The notes: generated by a model not told the origin, from the letters alone. A DNA stretch of 64,000 bases from Temnopleurus reevesii (GCA_036244855.1 BQKZ01000743.1:6950-70949); one strand, 5' to 3'. Shown: positions 35,401 to 46,407, numbered from the stretch's first letter. Made by a program: numbers and translations.

Positions 35401-38400
35401 GATTTAGCATCGACCGAAATATATATAGGACCACACCAGAAAGGTGGTAAAATAACATCCTTTTGGAATCAAAGAAAGATATTTAAACAACGACTGATGT
35501 TGTTCATGTGATAAAAAAAACAATGAGTGTTTAACTAGATTAGATTGACTCCAACTGGTGACCTTTTAACATTTTACTGGTGTGGTCCTATATACATTTT
35601 TGCAGTGCGTCTTCTTTGTGGCATAGAGCGCTAAATACAAATTTGAAATTAAATGGGTTTTACTCTAATTTACGCATATAAGATCATTATAATTTAGCAG
35701 AGGCTATACTGCATTAGTCATTATAGTTACAATCTCATAGTCACGACAAGGGTTCTGCTCTGATTTGCCATATTTGATTATTCACTATTATTTTGTTTCT
35801 GTTTATAACACGATACTACTTCTCAATCAGAAGGGTTTTACACGAATTTTCACATGAGCGGTATTGGAATTACATACCATTTTGTGCTGAATTTGACCAG
35901 TTACAGCTTAGTGAAAGATTCTCAGAGACCGATAAAGCTCTTAAAATGTAGTATATGTAATATAAAGTAATGGGGAGAAAGAAACATTTACATTGACCAT
36001 GAATAGCTCCAAGGTATGAAGTATTTACGCTCCAGAATTACAATACAGAATTTGCTCGTTTTGGTCTGTCACATGTGAAAATCATATCTAGCATATTTCT
36101 AAATAGAGATAAAAAAAAAAAACATGCCATACCGTATGCTTCACAGATTCCATGCAAATTGTCCACACCATACTCTCTCCGATATAAAATTAGAGTCATT
36201 TAAAAAAAAATATTGACGGATTTTCTCACAGCAGTCGTTCGATGTGGTTTCGGGTGGTGAGATGATGTATGAGTTAAATAGATCGTCACCCCACATATTC
36301 GTATGAGTGAAAGTCTAAGATTTAATACTCCCTATTATTGTAGTATTAGAGAGTAGTGACTTCATTCACAAGTGTTCATAGTCGTTAGTCACAAATGTCA
36401 GCATTAAGAATTACCATGGTTATTATGATGGATATCAAATTTTCAGGTCAGAAACTATGGAATCTTGTTTTCATTTATTTGCATATAATGGAGTGCATTA
36501 TCCTGTTGCATAATTAACTTGTTGGAGGAGTAGCAGGGTTGTATTCACAAATTCACTCGTTGGCCACTGTACATTTCGAAACAAATTAATTATTTCAAAC
36601 AATTCTATGTCTACCTGCAATGACGGACTTTTGTTTTGGGTAGTTGGCATAACCTTTGTAAGATTCGAGCCATTTGATCTATTCCATTTAAAAAAAGGAG
36701 AAAAGCCGGTATAAGAGGGAACGAAATGCGTTATATCTATTTTAAGCATTTTCAACATTGCTTTTTTAAAGAATTTTACCCATCTTCTTCATCAAACACC
36801 AGATCTATACATATCACTCGTTGGCCACTGTACATTTCGAGACAAATTAATTATTTCAAACAATTCTATGTCTACCTGCAATGACGAACTATAGGCCTAT
36901 ATTTGTAGCTGAGACCAATCAAAAAATCCCCCCTAAAATTTCAATTTAGCCAGGGAAGATTTACAAACAGGTATTTATGTCAATTTCGGGTTCCAATTTT
37001 CTCTATAACAGTATGAAGCTACCGAATGCACACAACGGATACGCTACCCCTGGCGGAAAGTGCCCCACGGGCGGGTCTGGTAAGAATACCAATTTTCAGT
37101 TGTTTTATGGAATACCTCACCCTCAGCTCATTCATTGTATCACACCATCCATTCTCATTCAACGGGAATTCCCCTAACCACATCCATAGGTGCCCCCACC
37201 CCCACTTCCATTCTAGTCAAAAGGAATCCACTCCAGTCATTCCCTCAAGTGTAGTTCGAGATCCCCCCCCCCCCCCCCCCCCTCAGCATTACCCCTGCTA
37301 TTCCGCTCTCAATTCCAGTTTAACGCGAATCCTCCTATATTCACACCACAGTCATGTAATCCTATCCTCCATTCTATTTTAGCAGGAACCCCATAGCCCC
37401 CCACTCTTCCCAATCATGCTGTGAGCCCTAATGAGAACTCTCTGCCAACATCAAACTAAATGAAACCTATCGTCATTTCTACTTCAACATAAATGCTCCT
37501 ACACCGGCCCAGTCAGTCATTTCCTCTACCGTCCAGTTCAACGGGAATCCTTTAGCCCCACCCCAATCATTTTTCCCTACTCTCCATTTTCGTTCAATCG
37601 GGAATCTCCAAACCCCACCTTAGTCATTTTCACTTCTTTTCAGTGTAGTTAAAGTGACTTTAGTATCTAGCCCCACCCCAGCAGTAGTCTGGATTACCTC
37701 CATTCTGATACAAATACTGTGCTTAAAAGCTTGTTCATGTTTACACATTCATCTTGCATTTAAACTTGCACATGAGTCCAAAGATAAGTGGTATCCCTCT
37801 CCCCTTTACCCATCTTTATTTCGCACCACATCTTTATACTTTGAAGATTTATTGTTTAAAATGAATGTATGTGTAACTGTCCACGTGAGTCACACTAATA
37901 ATCGGATTTAGAAAACTGTCAATCAAAGTATGTCACTTATCCACATTATTAACCCTTTACGTCAGTCCACGCAACAACTCTTAACTTACCAGATTTGATC
38001 CCATCCGCGTGAACTCTCGTCATAGCTACTGTCTAATCATCTCAAAACTGGATTTTATCAATCTGTCATTCTAGCGCGATCCTCGGATGGCATGTATGGT
38101 TGAAGGCTGACTCACACCTTTGCATGTTTAGTCTGCATCAACCCAGCGTTTTTGAAAATTGAAGACGCCCCCCCCCCCTCCCCCGGACGCGCAAAGACGC
38201 AGGTCAGATGGTGGACTGACGTTCGGCGTAAGCTTTTTGAGCGCAAACCAAACGTCAGTCCATAGTCTGATCAATGTATGCCGTGCAATCGGGGAACGTT
38301 TTCAATCTTAAAAAAAAACCCGCTGGGTTGGCGCAGGCTATAAACACAAAGGTATGGGTCGTCCTTTATATTGAATGACTGTTGTCGTAGGGTGATGGTA

Positions 38401-39110
38401 CCGCTAGTAACAGTTAATGATCATTGAGTCAAACAATTAAATGCACTTACAGCATGCAAATTGAATGAACTTCATGACTTTCCATACTTTTCAAGCATCC
38501 TTTGGTTGAGTTGACGAACAAAATGTATTTTTTTAAGTGTTATATGATAGTTTGTCGCTTGTTTTAAGTTTCTTAATATTTTATTTTCATTTGGATAATT
38601 TCCCCTTTTCAATTTTGATATCTGTGTGTTTGTCATGCCTGTGTGAATGTGGGGCAAATTGATAGCAATGCACATGCCCTAAAACTTTCTCCGTGGACAG
38701 AATACACATGCCCCCTATTCTAACATGTCCAAAAAGGACGTTATTTTATGAGAATATCGACCGCTCTAAGAGGATTAATACAAAAATGATTCATGCCATT
38801 CCATTTATAGCCAGCTTACAGGATGCAAGTCATTATGATGTGTGGCTTGCCATCACAGAAACAATAGAGAGAGAAAGAAGGAAAAAATAAGGACAATCTT
38901 GCGGGTTTGTGAACTTTAGTTGTTCAAAATCGGGAGAATGGTTTTTCGGAGTAGTCAACCTAGTGGATAACCTCGTATAGTAGTAATGATAGCGGTAGTA
39001 GTATCAGAAGGAAGGAGAGGGAGGAGTGGTTATGATAGAAACCGTAGTAGTGATAATATTAATAACAGTTGTAGCAATTAGTAATAGTAGTGAGATTAGC
39101 AGTGATGGTT

Positions 39111-39162
<52 letters not shown>

Positions 39163-42100
39163 AAGCAGCAGTAGTAGTAGTAGTAGTAGTAGTAGGAGTA
39201 GGATCAGCCGCAGTAGTATAAGTAGTAGTACAAGTATTAGTAATAGTAGAAGTAGTAGCAATAGTAGTAGCAGTAGTAGTATAGGTAGTAGTAGTAGTGT
39301 GTGTTGCTAAACTTCGAGTTTCGAGTTTCGAGTTTCGAGTTTCGAGTTTCGAGTTTCGAGTTTCGAGTTTCGAGTTTCGAGTTTCGAGTTTCGAGTTTTG
39401 AGTTTTGAATTTTGACTTTCGACTTTCGACTTTTTAGATGTTTGCAGATAACATTTTCTTTCACTTCCTGTCCGGAATAAGGATTCTCGCTTTGAAACAC
39501 ACAAACATAATTGTATTATTCATTTTAATGGTATGATGACCTCTAAGTGATACAAGTATTAATTCTACTATGTGTTTTATTCAAACAATTCTATACGTTT
39601 GGCAGAAATTTTCTAACTCGAAGTTGCAGCCAAAAGCACCAACTTCGAGTTTGAAAATGAAAATAAGGATTTTCGCTTTAAAACACACACAATTAATTGT
39701 ATTATTTATTTTAACGGTGTGATGAACTCTAAGTGAAACAACTATTAATTCTATTATGTGTTTAAATCAAAGTATGAAATATGTTGTGCAAAACCGTTCT
39801 AACTCGAAGTTGCAGCCAAAATGCACCAACTTCGAGTTTGAAAATGAAAACATGGATTTTCGCTTTAAAACACACAAAATTAATTGTATTATTAATTTTA
39901 ACGGTATGATGAAGTCTAAGTGATACAACTATTCATTCTACTATGTGTTTTAATCAAAATATTAAATATGTTATACAAAAGCGTTCAGTGAAACAATTAT
40001 TAATTCTATTATATGTTTTAATCAAAATATTTATTATGTTGTGCAAAATCGTTCTACATTCCCATCATTTTTATCGTCTTCATCATCACCACCCCCATCA
40101 TGATCATCATCATCATCATCATCATCATCACCAATATAACCATCACCATTATCATCACGAATTCCCCCACTATCATCATCATTACCATCATAAGATCATC
40201 ATATTCACCATTATAACATCATCATCACCATCATCATCATTACCACCATTTTCATCACCATCACCAACATTATCTTAACACCATATTCATAATCACCACT
40301 TTAATAACCATGACCATGTTCATCAATATAACTATCATCACACACAAAAAAAAATTACAGTCTGGATTAAGAAGACCAAGAACTGAAAATATACTTATCA
40401 TGGGAAGAAATCAATTTATTAAATGTGACACAAGAAGATAAATGCACATTGTACGCTGCTGAAATGGTACAAGTATTACGTAAGGGTCCATGAACGCATT
40501 ATCTTTTAATTGTGAGCATGAATTGAATTGGCAGATATGATAAAAGTAAAAGCATAATTTTGAAAGTGAAAGTATAATTTTGAATGTAAATACATTCTTG
40601 AAATTACATTTAACATAAACCAGCGTTAAATATATCAACACAATAATGATAATAATAACAATAATAATAATGACTAGACATTTAATTCGTCATGTAGACG
40701 AATTAGGTGGTCTGTCTTTACATTCTATGTTATAATTGGTGAGGTACTTAGATAATTTACCAGGCTACATCAACATTTTCCAAGAGCTGCGATTTTGGGG
40801 CAGGATTAGGGAAAATGTTACAAAAATGCAGAATTAATTAGCTTTGGATCAAAACTCGTTTTCCATAGAGATTATGTGTAAAAGAAGAAAATGTCATGCC
40901 TTTTATATTAAATGAAAACCGATTATGTAAATCTTCCTAACGTGGTTAGACTTATAAAAGTGAAAACAAATTTGTATAGAATTGCATCAACTAGAACATA
41001 TCAAAATCTGCACGCATGACGATCACTAATTGACGGAGTAATCGATGATTTTCATAAAATTGTAACACCATGTAGAGAAATGTGAAACTCTTATATTACG
41101 CGCCGTTTTGATGATTAAAAAATGATTATAAAGGGTAAATGGCACATGAGATGACATCTGAAACTAGTAGCTAACATTTGTGCGCGCACAAATTAAATTC
41201 CCTGACTCTCACTCCCTCTAAAGTTTAGTTTGTTATGTTTTATTTTAATTGTACACTGACCTGCGCCTTTGAACCAGTAATGCCTTGAACATATGGATTT
41301 CCATTTCTGATTGGAAAGTTGAATTTTACCTGGCTCACGCCATTTTTGTGATTATACTATTTAATATTTGAATAAATAAGTAAATAAATATTAGTGACCT
41401 ACCATAGTTACTTTAGTAATGAAGTTAAGAATGAATTGTTTTACTGAACCTAATGTTAGTTTGTTAAACATGACTATAAATTGACCTACAGTTCTTTTCA
41501 TTGTGATTTCATGTGGTAATTACTGGATCTGGGTGAACCTTAGTGGAAATTAGGAGAGAATAATTTGAAATATGATTTAGAAACTTGGTTGAGTGATATT
41601 TGTCACTGAGACATGCAATGAAAATGTAGGAATATTTGCCAGCTCGATACGAGCAGGCGTAATGTGGAGAAAGATGGAGGAGATACCGGAAAAGGAGAGA
41701 GGGAATACGAATAGGGATAATAATGAGAGAGATGGGGAGAGGGGAGAGAGGGAATACGAGCAGGGATAATATGGAGAGAGAAGACGGAGGTAATACGAGC
41801 AGGGATAGTGATAAGAGAGATGGAGGAGAGGTGGAGAGAGAAGATAGATAGATGAGAGAGCTGGGGGACAGATCGAGAAAGAATAGAGAGTGAATACGAG
41901 TAGGGATAAAGATGAGAGAGATGGGAAGAGAGGAGGAAGAGAATACGAGCAGAGATAATATGTAGAGAGAGGAGAGGTGGAATATGAGCAGGAATAGTGA
42001 GAAGAGAGATTGAAAAAAAGTTGGGGAGAGAAGAGATGTGAAATACGAGCAGGGATAGTGAGGAGAGATAAGGAGAGGACTCGAAGTTGGTGCTTTTGGC

Positions 42101-45100
42101 TCCAACTTCGAGTTAGAACGGTTTTGCACAACATATTTAATATTTTGATTAAAACACATAATATAATTAATAGTTGTTTCACTTAGAGGTCATCACACCG
42201 TTAAAATTAATAATACAATTAATTTTGTGTGTTTTAAAGCGGAAATCCTCATTTTCATTTTCAAACTCGAAGTTGGTGCTTTTGGCTCCAACTTCGAGTT
42301 ACAAAATTTCTGTCAAACGTATAGAATTGTTTGACTAAAACACATAGTAGAATTAATAGTTGTATCACTTAGAGTTCATCACACCGTTAAAATTAATAAT
42401 ACAATTAATTTTGNNNNNNNNNNNNNNNNNNNNNNNNNNNNNNNNNNNNNNNNNNNNNNNNNNNNNNNNNNNNNNNNNNNNNNNNNNNNNNNNNNNNNNN
42501 NNNNNNNNNNNNNNNNNNNNNNNNNNNNNNNNNNNNNNNNNNNNNNNNNNNNNNNNNNNNNNNNNNNNNNNNNNNNNNNNNNNNNNNNNNNNNNNNNNNN
42601 NNNNNNNNNNNNNNNNNNNNNNNNNNNNNNNNNNNNNNNNNNNNNNNNNNNNNNNNNNNNNNNNNNNNNNNNNNNNNNNNNNNNNNNNNNNNNNNNNNNN
42701 NNNNNNNNNNNNNNNNNNNNNNNNNNNNNNNNNNNNNNNNNNNNNNNNNNNNNNNNNNNNNNNNNNNNNNNNNNNNNNNNNNNNNNNNNNNNNNNNNNNN
42801 NNNNNNNNNNNNNNNNNNNNNNNNNNNNNNNNNNNNNNNNNNNNNNNNNNNNNNNNNNNNNNNNNNNNNNNNNNNNNNNNNNNNNNNNNNNNNNNNNNNN
42901 NNNNNNNNNNNNNNNNNNNNNNNNNNNNNNNNNNNNNNNNNNNNNNNNNNNNNNNNNNNNNNNNNNNNNNNNNNNNNNNNNNNNNNNNNNNNNNNNNNNN
43001 NNNNNNNNNNNNNNNNNNNNNNNNNNNNNNNNNNNNNNNNNNNNNNNNNNNNNNNNNNNNNNNNNNNNNNNNNNNNNNNNNNNNNNNNNNNNNNNNNNNN
43101 NNNNNNNNNNNNNNNNNNNNNNNNNNNNNNNNNNNNNNNNNNNNNNNNNNNNNNNNNNNNNNNNNNNNNNNNNNNNNNNNNNNNNNNNNNNNNNNNNNNN
43201 NNNNNNNNNNNNNNNNNNNNNNNNNNNNNNNNNNNNNNNNNNNNNNNNTCGACCGCTCTAAGAGGATTAATACAAAAATGATTCATGCCATTCCATTTAT
43301 AGCCAGCTTACAGGATGCAAGTCATTATGATGTGTGGCTTGCCATCACAGAAACAATAGAGAGAGAAAGAAGGAAAAAATAAGGACAATCTTGCGGGTTT
43401 GTGAACTTTAGTTGTTCAAAATCGGGAGAATGGTTTTCGGAGTAGTCAACGTAGTGGATAACCTCGTATAGTAGTAATGATAGCAGTAGTAGTATCAGGA
43501 GGAAGGAGAGGGAGAGTGGTTATGATAGAAACCGTAGTAGTGATAATATTAATAACAGTTGTAGTAATTTTTTTTGTTTTTTTGTTTTACCTATGTAATT
43601 TCGATTGTTTTTAAGGGGGTGCTTACTTAGAAGTTCTCAACTTTCTTAGCAGCCCCGGCATGCCTTTTAACATTATAATTGTTTGTTTAACCTGTTTGAT
43701 TTTTATTTTGCCAAATAAATGTGCGAATTGAATTGAAATTGAATTGAAAAAGTAGTGAGATTAGCAGTGATGGTTGTAGTAGTAGTAGTAGTAGTAGTAG
43801 TAGAAGTAGTAGTAGTAGTAGCAGCAGTAATTTGAGTTTTCCATTAGAACCCCTGAATACAATTCAAGAAACACTAAAAATGATACCCAGGTAGGTCTCC
43901 TCAAAATAATGTACCGCATCTTTGGGTCATATCGAAGCCGGTCAAATATATACTCTCCATTGAAAATATATCCTTCCTTTTTAAGCTTTATGATGTAATT
44001 AATTCATTTTGCTCATATTTTAATCATAGCCTTGACAGAGTGAGGAAACTCCTAACCTAAAAGATCAGAATCAGAGACCATTGACGTTGGCTCTGACTAC
44101 TTCTAGTGACGTCACGTGTGTGTTTGAATGATTCTTCAAAATAGACCTGTCATGTGACGTCTAGATATAAATATGTAATAATGTAAGCGCTATATTTGTA
44201 TGATAATTCTAAAATTGTAATATTAAATAAATGCTGATGAAGCAATATTAGAAGCACAACTTCATAATTACATATACAAATAGCATGTTTAAGCATAGCA
44301 ATATGTAGGCTATGATTGAACTCGTTTGCATCTAACATACTATTTGTGCCATTTCATGTTAAAAACATCTAGAATATGTATATTCTTAAATATAGATAAA
44401 CATTGATGGAGCAGGTGAGGTGAATGGGTACCTGGCAAGAATATTTATTCTTTGAAATGCCAAGTGCGCCGTGAATGGCTGCCGGGCTAAAGCCAGGGTA
44501 ATAATAATGTAAAGCGGCTTGAGCACTCAGCAGAGTGGATACGTGCGCTATATAAATTGCATCTATTATTATTATTATTATTATTACAAGTTGTCTCATT
44601 AAAACAAAGTTTCATGAAACAAAAAAGTGGTCAAAAATATGTAGCATAATTGACTGCACGAACCTTATAAACCATTTTTTTCTTCAAAATTCAAAACATT
44701 ATAAAAGCATGTTAAGGCATGACCTCTATCTTTTTTTTAGGGGGTGAGAAAGTTCAACAATTATGACTCGTGTTTGGTCCTGAATTGAACCCCGAGGCAT
44801 TGATTGGCAAATGTTCCTATAATGTTGTATCGAGATAACATTCATCAACTCTGCAGTAGGAAATTTCAATTATACAAACTCCATTTTTACGATTTAAATA
44901 TTTTTCGTCATCCGTTTGTCATGTTCAATTTAAATGTAATACAATTCGACATCATTCTTTTTTAAATTAGTTTTATCGCTTATCAAAACTAGCTACAACC
45001 TGAAACCAAAACAGAAAGTTCACGATTGAAAAAAAAAATGTTGACTGCACATCCCCCTTTTAATGTCGAGTATCGCGAAACATGTAAAAGACGAGGGATT

Positions 45101-46407
45101 GAATTAATGGTTATTTCCTGGGCTGTACTTAGGGTATAATTACACTTGATCTGCCGTTTTAAGTAATGCGATCATATTCTGCAACCTGATTCGATGATAG
45201 GGATTAATGGGTCTTAAACTCTCACAAGTTGGTTAAGTTACAGTGTCAGTTTGTGCTTCAGTTTCCTCTGATATCTGCTTCCCTCGGTATGCAGATATAG
45301 CTTGCTAAAAATGTCATAATTCTAAATCAGCCAATGCTTTATCCTCTGTGTACTTAACGTTCGTTTTGATCGAGTAAGTGGTCAGAGAAACCCATCTCCC
45401 TCGATGGATTCTAGGATGAATATGAAGATAAATATCAAAATAGAATAGAAGCTGGAAGCTGGCTCATTTCCAAAATTGATAATGGGCTTCGTACTTAATC
45501 AATCAAAACTGAAACCAAATAAGATACAAGTTTGCATAGACTGGCATCACACAAGGATCATATCATTACCAAACTATGATTTATTATCAATATTGGAGAA
45601 CTATTTTTTTCTGTCCTCATTACAGACGCTATATGTACATGCACGAGCAACAGCCACCAGTGTTGCGACCAAGGTAAACTACAAGACAACAGTCGCCACT
45701 ATGCTGGGCCTTCCCACAACACGCCGCCACTGAACACCCGGACACATCATGTCATTCCTTACGCACAGTCCCATGCTTACCCCACCAGGAGTGAGCAGTC
45801 TTCAAGAAGTGAGGATAACATCAAAGGCTACATGGGCCTCATCAAAAGTCGACCTGAGGGTGACCCGAAGCATCCCAACCCACCAAACGCCTCTCGACCA
45901 ATCATGACACAAGCAGTGAACCACGAGTATCACATGCCCCATCACGGCTCAGCTATCAGAGGAACACAGAGAGAGCTCAATCAGCCACAGGAACTGCAAC
46001 AGACACACGCCCTCAGCGGTGGGCGAGCACCAGCCCGTCATGTCGTTGATAGTGATCCGTACTACTTCAAACTGAATGATAGCCAAGAGTCAGGGCAGGC
46101 GACATCGATGATGTCCAATAGGAATGTGCCCGATGTCGTCGCAAACCGACCGCTTCCACCAACAGACCTGATGCAACAGAGCAGCTCGGCCGATGAAAGG
46201 GTGGATAAAAAAGATCGTGAACAACAACGGGACGGGTATGACGCCATCTTTGTCGTACAAGATAGTGCTGGTTCGAGCCCTACATCACATGGTCTTATCA
46301 CTCGAGAAGAAAGCTATGATAAACTAGATCGATCAAGGAAATCGTTCAGACCAAGGAATCAGGACAATGATTATAATACTATTTCCCTAGACGTACTCAA
46401 GATGTAG
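29991..46407 (+). CDS. R2: complete six-exon receptor-like gene, 433 aa
   Basis: Plus-strand exons: 29991-30067, 33519-33565, 34108-34293, 35175-35316, 37012-37079, 45626-46407. All introns are GT-AG, phases are 2, 1, 1, 2 and 1 in order, and the total is 1302 nt. Exon 1 encodes a signal peptide (MTRIFFLWFLALITVQYASS). Exon 2 is a 2-1 exon (SRDQGIGTILECLPI). Exon 3 is a Pro/Glu-rich stalk ending in five glycines. Exon 4 is the membrane exon, exon 5 a short Gly/Pro piece, and exon 6 a 259-residue tail. The ectodomain is very short, so either R2 is a signalling stub or extra 2-1/1-2 exon pairs in the 3.4-kb first intron were missed; such pairs would not change the frame. The likely role is a tyrosine-motif surface receptor like R1. 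The last intron is 8.5 kb and holds a gap and a duplicated block. Confidence 0.75.
30598..30722. repeat. AATGAT microsatellite in R2 intron 1
   Basis: An imperfect ATAATGATAATAATG tract. Confidence 0.9.
30733..30945 (+). mobile_element. Dispersed repeat, copy 2
   Basis: TATATAGCGCACTTTCTATT, ATGCGTTCAGAGCAAATTA and GGGAATTCCACAAAGTTGG follow in the same order as the corresponding blocks at 9458-9705. It lies directly after a microsatellite. Confidence 0.4.
31487..31558. repeat. ATT/ATC microsatellite in R2 intron 1
   Basis: A mixed TTATTATC and ATCATC trinucleotide tract. Confidence 0.88.
32262..32445. repeat. AAT/GAT microsatellite in R2 intron 1
   Basis: A long imperfect trinucleotide tract. 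Poly-Leu, poly-Ile and poly-Ser frames on both strands are artefacts. Confidence 0.92.
32540..32660 (-). mobile_element. SINE fragment, minus orientation
   Basis: Contains the reverse of a B-box-like motif (GAATTCGAACCCATGACTC) and a body fragment (GTGAGTAAGCTGGGTTTGAA). Partial and diverged. Confidence 0.35.
33164..33435 (-). mobile_element. Full-length tRNA-derived SINE (family S), in R2 intron 1
   Basis: Read on the minus strand it starts with a tRNA-like head: GTTGTGGCGTAGTGGTTTAG (A box) and CGCGGTTCGAGTACC (B box). It continues through a body containing GTGCTGAACTCAACCC and CAGGAATATGTATTCC and ends GCTATATAAATTGCAT. 5'-truncated copies lie at 44400-44586 and 63480-63688, both ending in TATT repeats. 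Confidence 0.75.
34108..34293 (+). CDS. R2 exon 3: proline/glutamate-rich stalk
   Basis: A phase 1-1 exon of 61 full codons. Short repeats of the type (E)KPE-(R)PE (EKPELPEKPERPEFPESELY) run into EEPDHEEPD and a Cys-containing end (PCPPGNKNCHRGGGGG). The strongly acidic, proline-rich composition fits an extended extracellular stem. R1 has a different, Ser/Thr-rich stalk in the same position. Confidence 0.75.
35175..35316 (+). CDS. R2 exon 4: transmembrane exon
   Basis: A phase 1-2 exon. GSHGVMGVYKA leads into ATFIGVAILIAIMVTVLSLV and then IYCVWKRRRDR. The basic stop-transfer cluster KRRRDR puts the C-terminal side in the cytoplasm. Phase and position match the membrane exons of R1 and R3. 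Confidence 0.85.
36553..36890 (+). repeat. 77-bp direct duplication in R2 intron 4
   Basis: TCACTCGTTGGCCACTGTAC and the following 57 bases at 36553-36629 recur at 36814-36890 with about two changes, 261 bp apart. The sequence between is unique. It is a recent local duplication. Confidence 0.85.
37012..37079 (+). CDS. R2 exon 5: juxtamembrane exon
   Basis: A phase 2-1 exon of 22 full codons (MKLPNAHNGYATPGGKCPTG, then GS) between AACAG and GTAAGA. Phase and size class match exon 8 of R1 and the second R3 exon shown here. Confidence 0.7.
38102..38368. mobile_element. Palindromic MITE (family P, copy 2), in R2 intron 5
   Basis: Outer ends AAGGCTGACTCACACCTTTG and the complementary CAAAGGTATGGGTCGTCCTT. 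Inner arms GGACTGACGTTCGGCGTAAG and AAACCAAACGTCAGTCCATA. A C-rich expansion sits in the left arm. Confidence 0.65.
38757..39068 (+). repeat. Duplicated block, copy 1
   Basis: About 310 bp beginning ATCGACCGCTCTAAGAGG, nearly identical (about 98%) to 43249-43566 and in the same orientation. Differences are a few substitutions and one- or two-base indels. Both copies run into a TAG trinucleotide tract. Confidence 0.92.
39105..39300. repeat. AGT/TAG microsatellite
   Basis: A long trinucleotide tract giving poly-Ser and poly-Leu frames, which are artefacts. Confidence 0.93.
39308..39412. repeat. Heptamer tandem array TTTCGAG
   Basis: Roughly 14 copies of the 7-bp unit TTTCGAG, decaying at the right end to TTTTGA and TTTCGAC. 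The unit shares TTCGAG with the arms of the hairpins in the neighbouring 186-bp array. Confidence 0.93.
39520..40060 (+). repeat. 186-bp tandem array with an embedded hairpin
   Basis: Three diverged units. The first two contain the hairpin AACTCGAAGTTG, a 13-base loop, then CAACTTCGAGTT, with arms starting near 39615 and 39801. Units also share TTTTCGCTTTAAAACACAC and TTAACGG. The third unit lacks the hairpin. The same array recurs in inverted orientation at 42072-42413. Confidence 0.85.
40082..40276. repeat. ATC microsatellite
   Basis: An imperfect CATCAT tract with CACCATTATC interruptions. Confidence 0.92.
40300..41640. other. Non-coding stretch in R2 intron 5
   Basis: AT-rich, between two repeat arrays. 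No exon or transposon terminus was found. Confidence 0.45.
41641..42071. repeat. Purine-rich minisatellite
   Basis: About seven irregular units of 45-65 bp built on GAATACGAGCAGGGATAATA plus GAGAGA runs. The strand bias keeps frames open on the minus strand (Ser/Leu/Pro-rich), which I reject as coding. Confidence 0.85.
42072..42413 (-). repeat. 186-bp tandem array, inverted copy
   Basis: Two units in the opposite orientation to 39520-40060, with hairpin arms starting near 42079 and 42264 (AACTCGAAGTTGG ... CCAACTTCGAGTT). The array is cut by the gap at 42414. Confidence 0.85.
42414..43248. other. Assembly gap (835 N)
   Basis: The run of N separates an inverted repeat array from a duplicated block, so the local order in R2 intron 5 may be wrong. 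Confidence 0.99.
43249..43566 (+). repeat. Duplicated block, copy 2
   Basis: Matches 38757-39068 at about 98%. It starts exactly at the gap edge. At 43567 its continuation is interrupted by a retroposon, after which the match to copy 1 resumes (GTAGTGAGATTAGCAGTG). Confidence 0.92.
43567..43752 (+). mobile_element. Short retroposon inserted in copy 2 of the duplicated block
   Basis: About 185 bp present here but absent from copy 1. It begins in a T-rich stretch and ends with CCAAATAAATGTGCG and an ATTGAA repeat tail, typical of the 3' end of a non-LTR retroposon. It has no coding capacity. Confidence 0.7.
43770..43828. repeat. TAG microsatellite, copy 2
   Basis: A shorter version of the tract at 39105-39300, in the same position relative to the duplicated block. 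Confidence 0.9.
44400..44586 (+). mobile_element. Family S SINE, 5'-truncated, in R2 intron 5
   Basis: Contains GGTGAGGTGAATGGGTACC, AGCCAGGGTAATAATAATG and GCGCTATATAAATTGCATC, then TATT repeats. It lacks the tRNA head seen at 33164-33435. Confidence 0.75.
45626..46407 (+). CDS. R2 exon 6: cytoplasmic tail
   Basis: A phase-1 terminal exon of 259 full codons plus TAG. It starts with a cysteine cluster (DAICTCTSNSHQCCDQ), which could be palmitoylated near the membrane. It then carries five YxxL/I motifs: YMGL, YFKL, YDAI, YDKL and YNTI. The segment SYDKLDRSRKS resembles QYGKLDRSLNKS in the R1 tail. A short proline stretch (NRPLPPTDL) could bind an SH3 domain. Composition is Ser/Asn/Gln/Asp-rich and probably disordered. 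Confidence 0.82.

Noticed and set aside
39308..40060. CRISPR array
   Set aside because: The repeats are a 7-bp satellite and a 186-bp tandem unit, without spacer structure, and the genome is eukaryotic.
41509..42182. Two minus-strand open frames of about 200 codons, Ser/Leu/Pro-rich
   Set aside because: They follow the purine-rich minisatellite and the inverted array; two overlapping frames are equally open.
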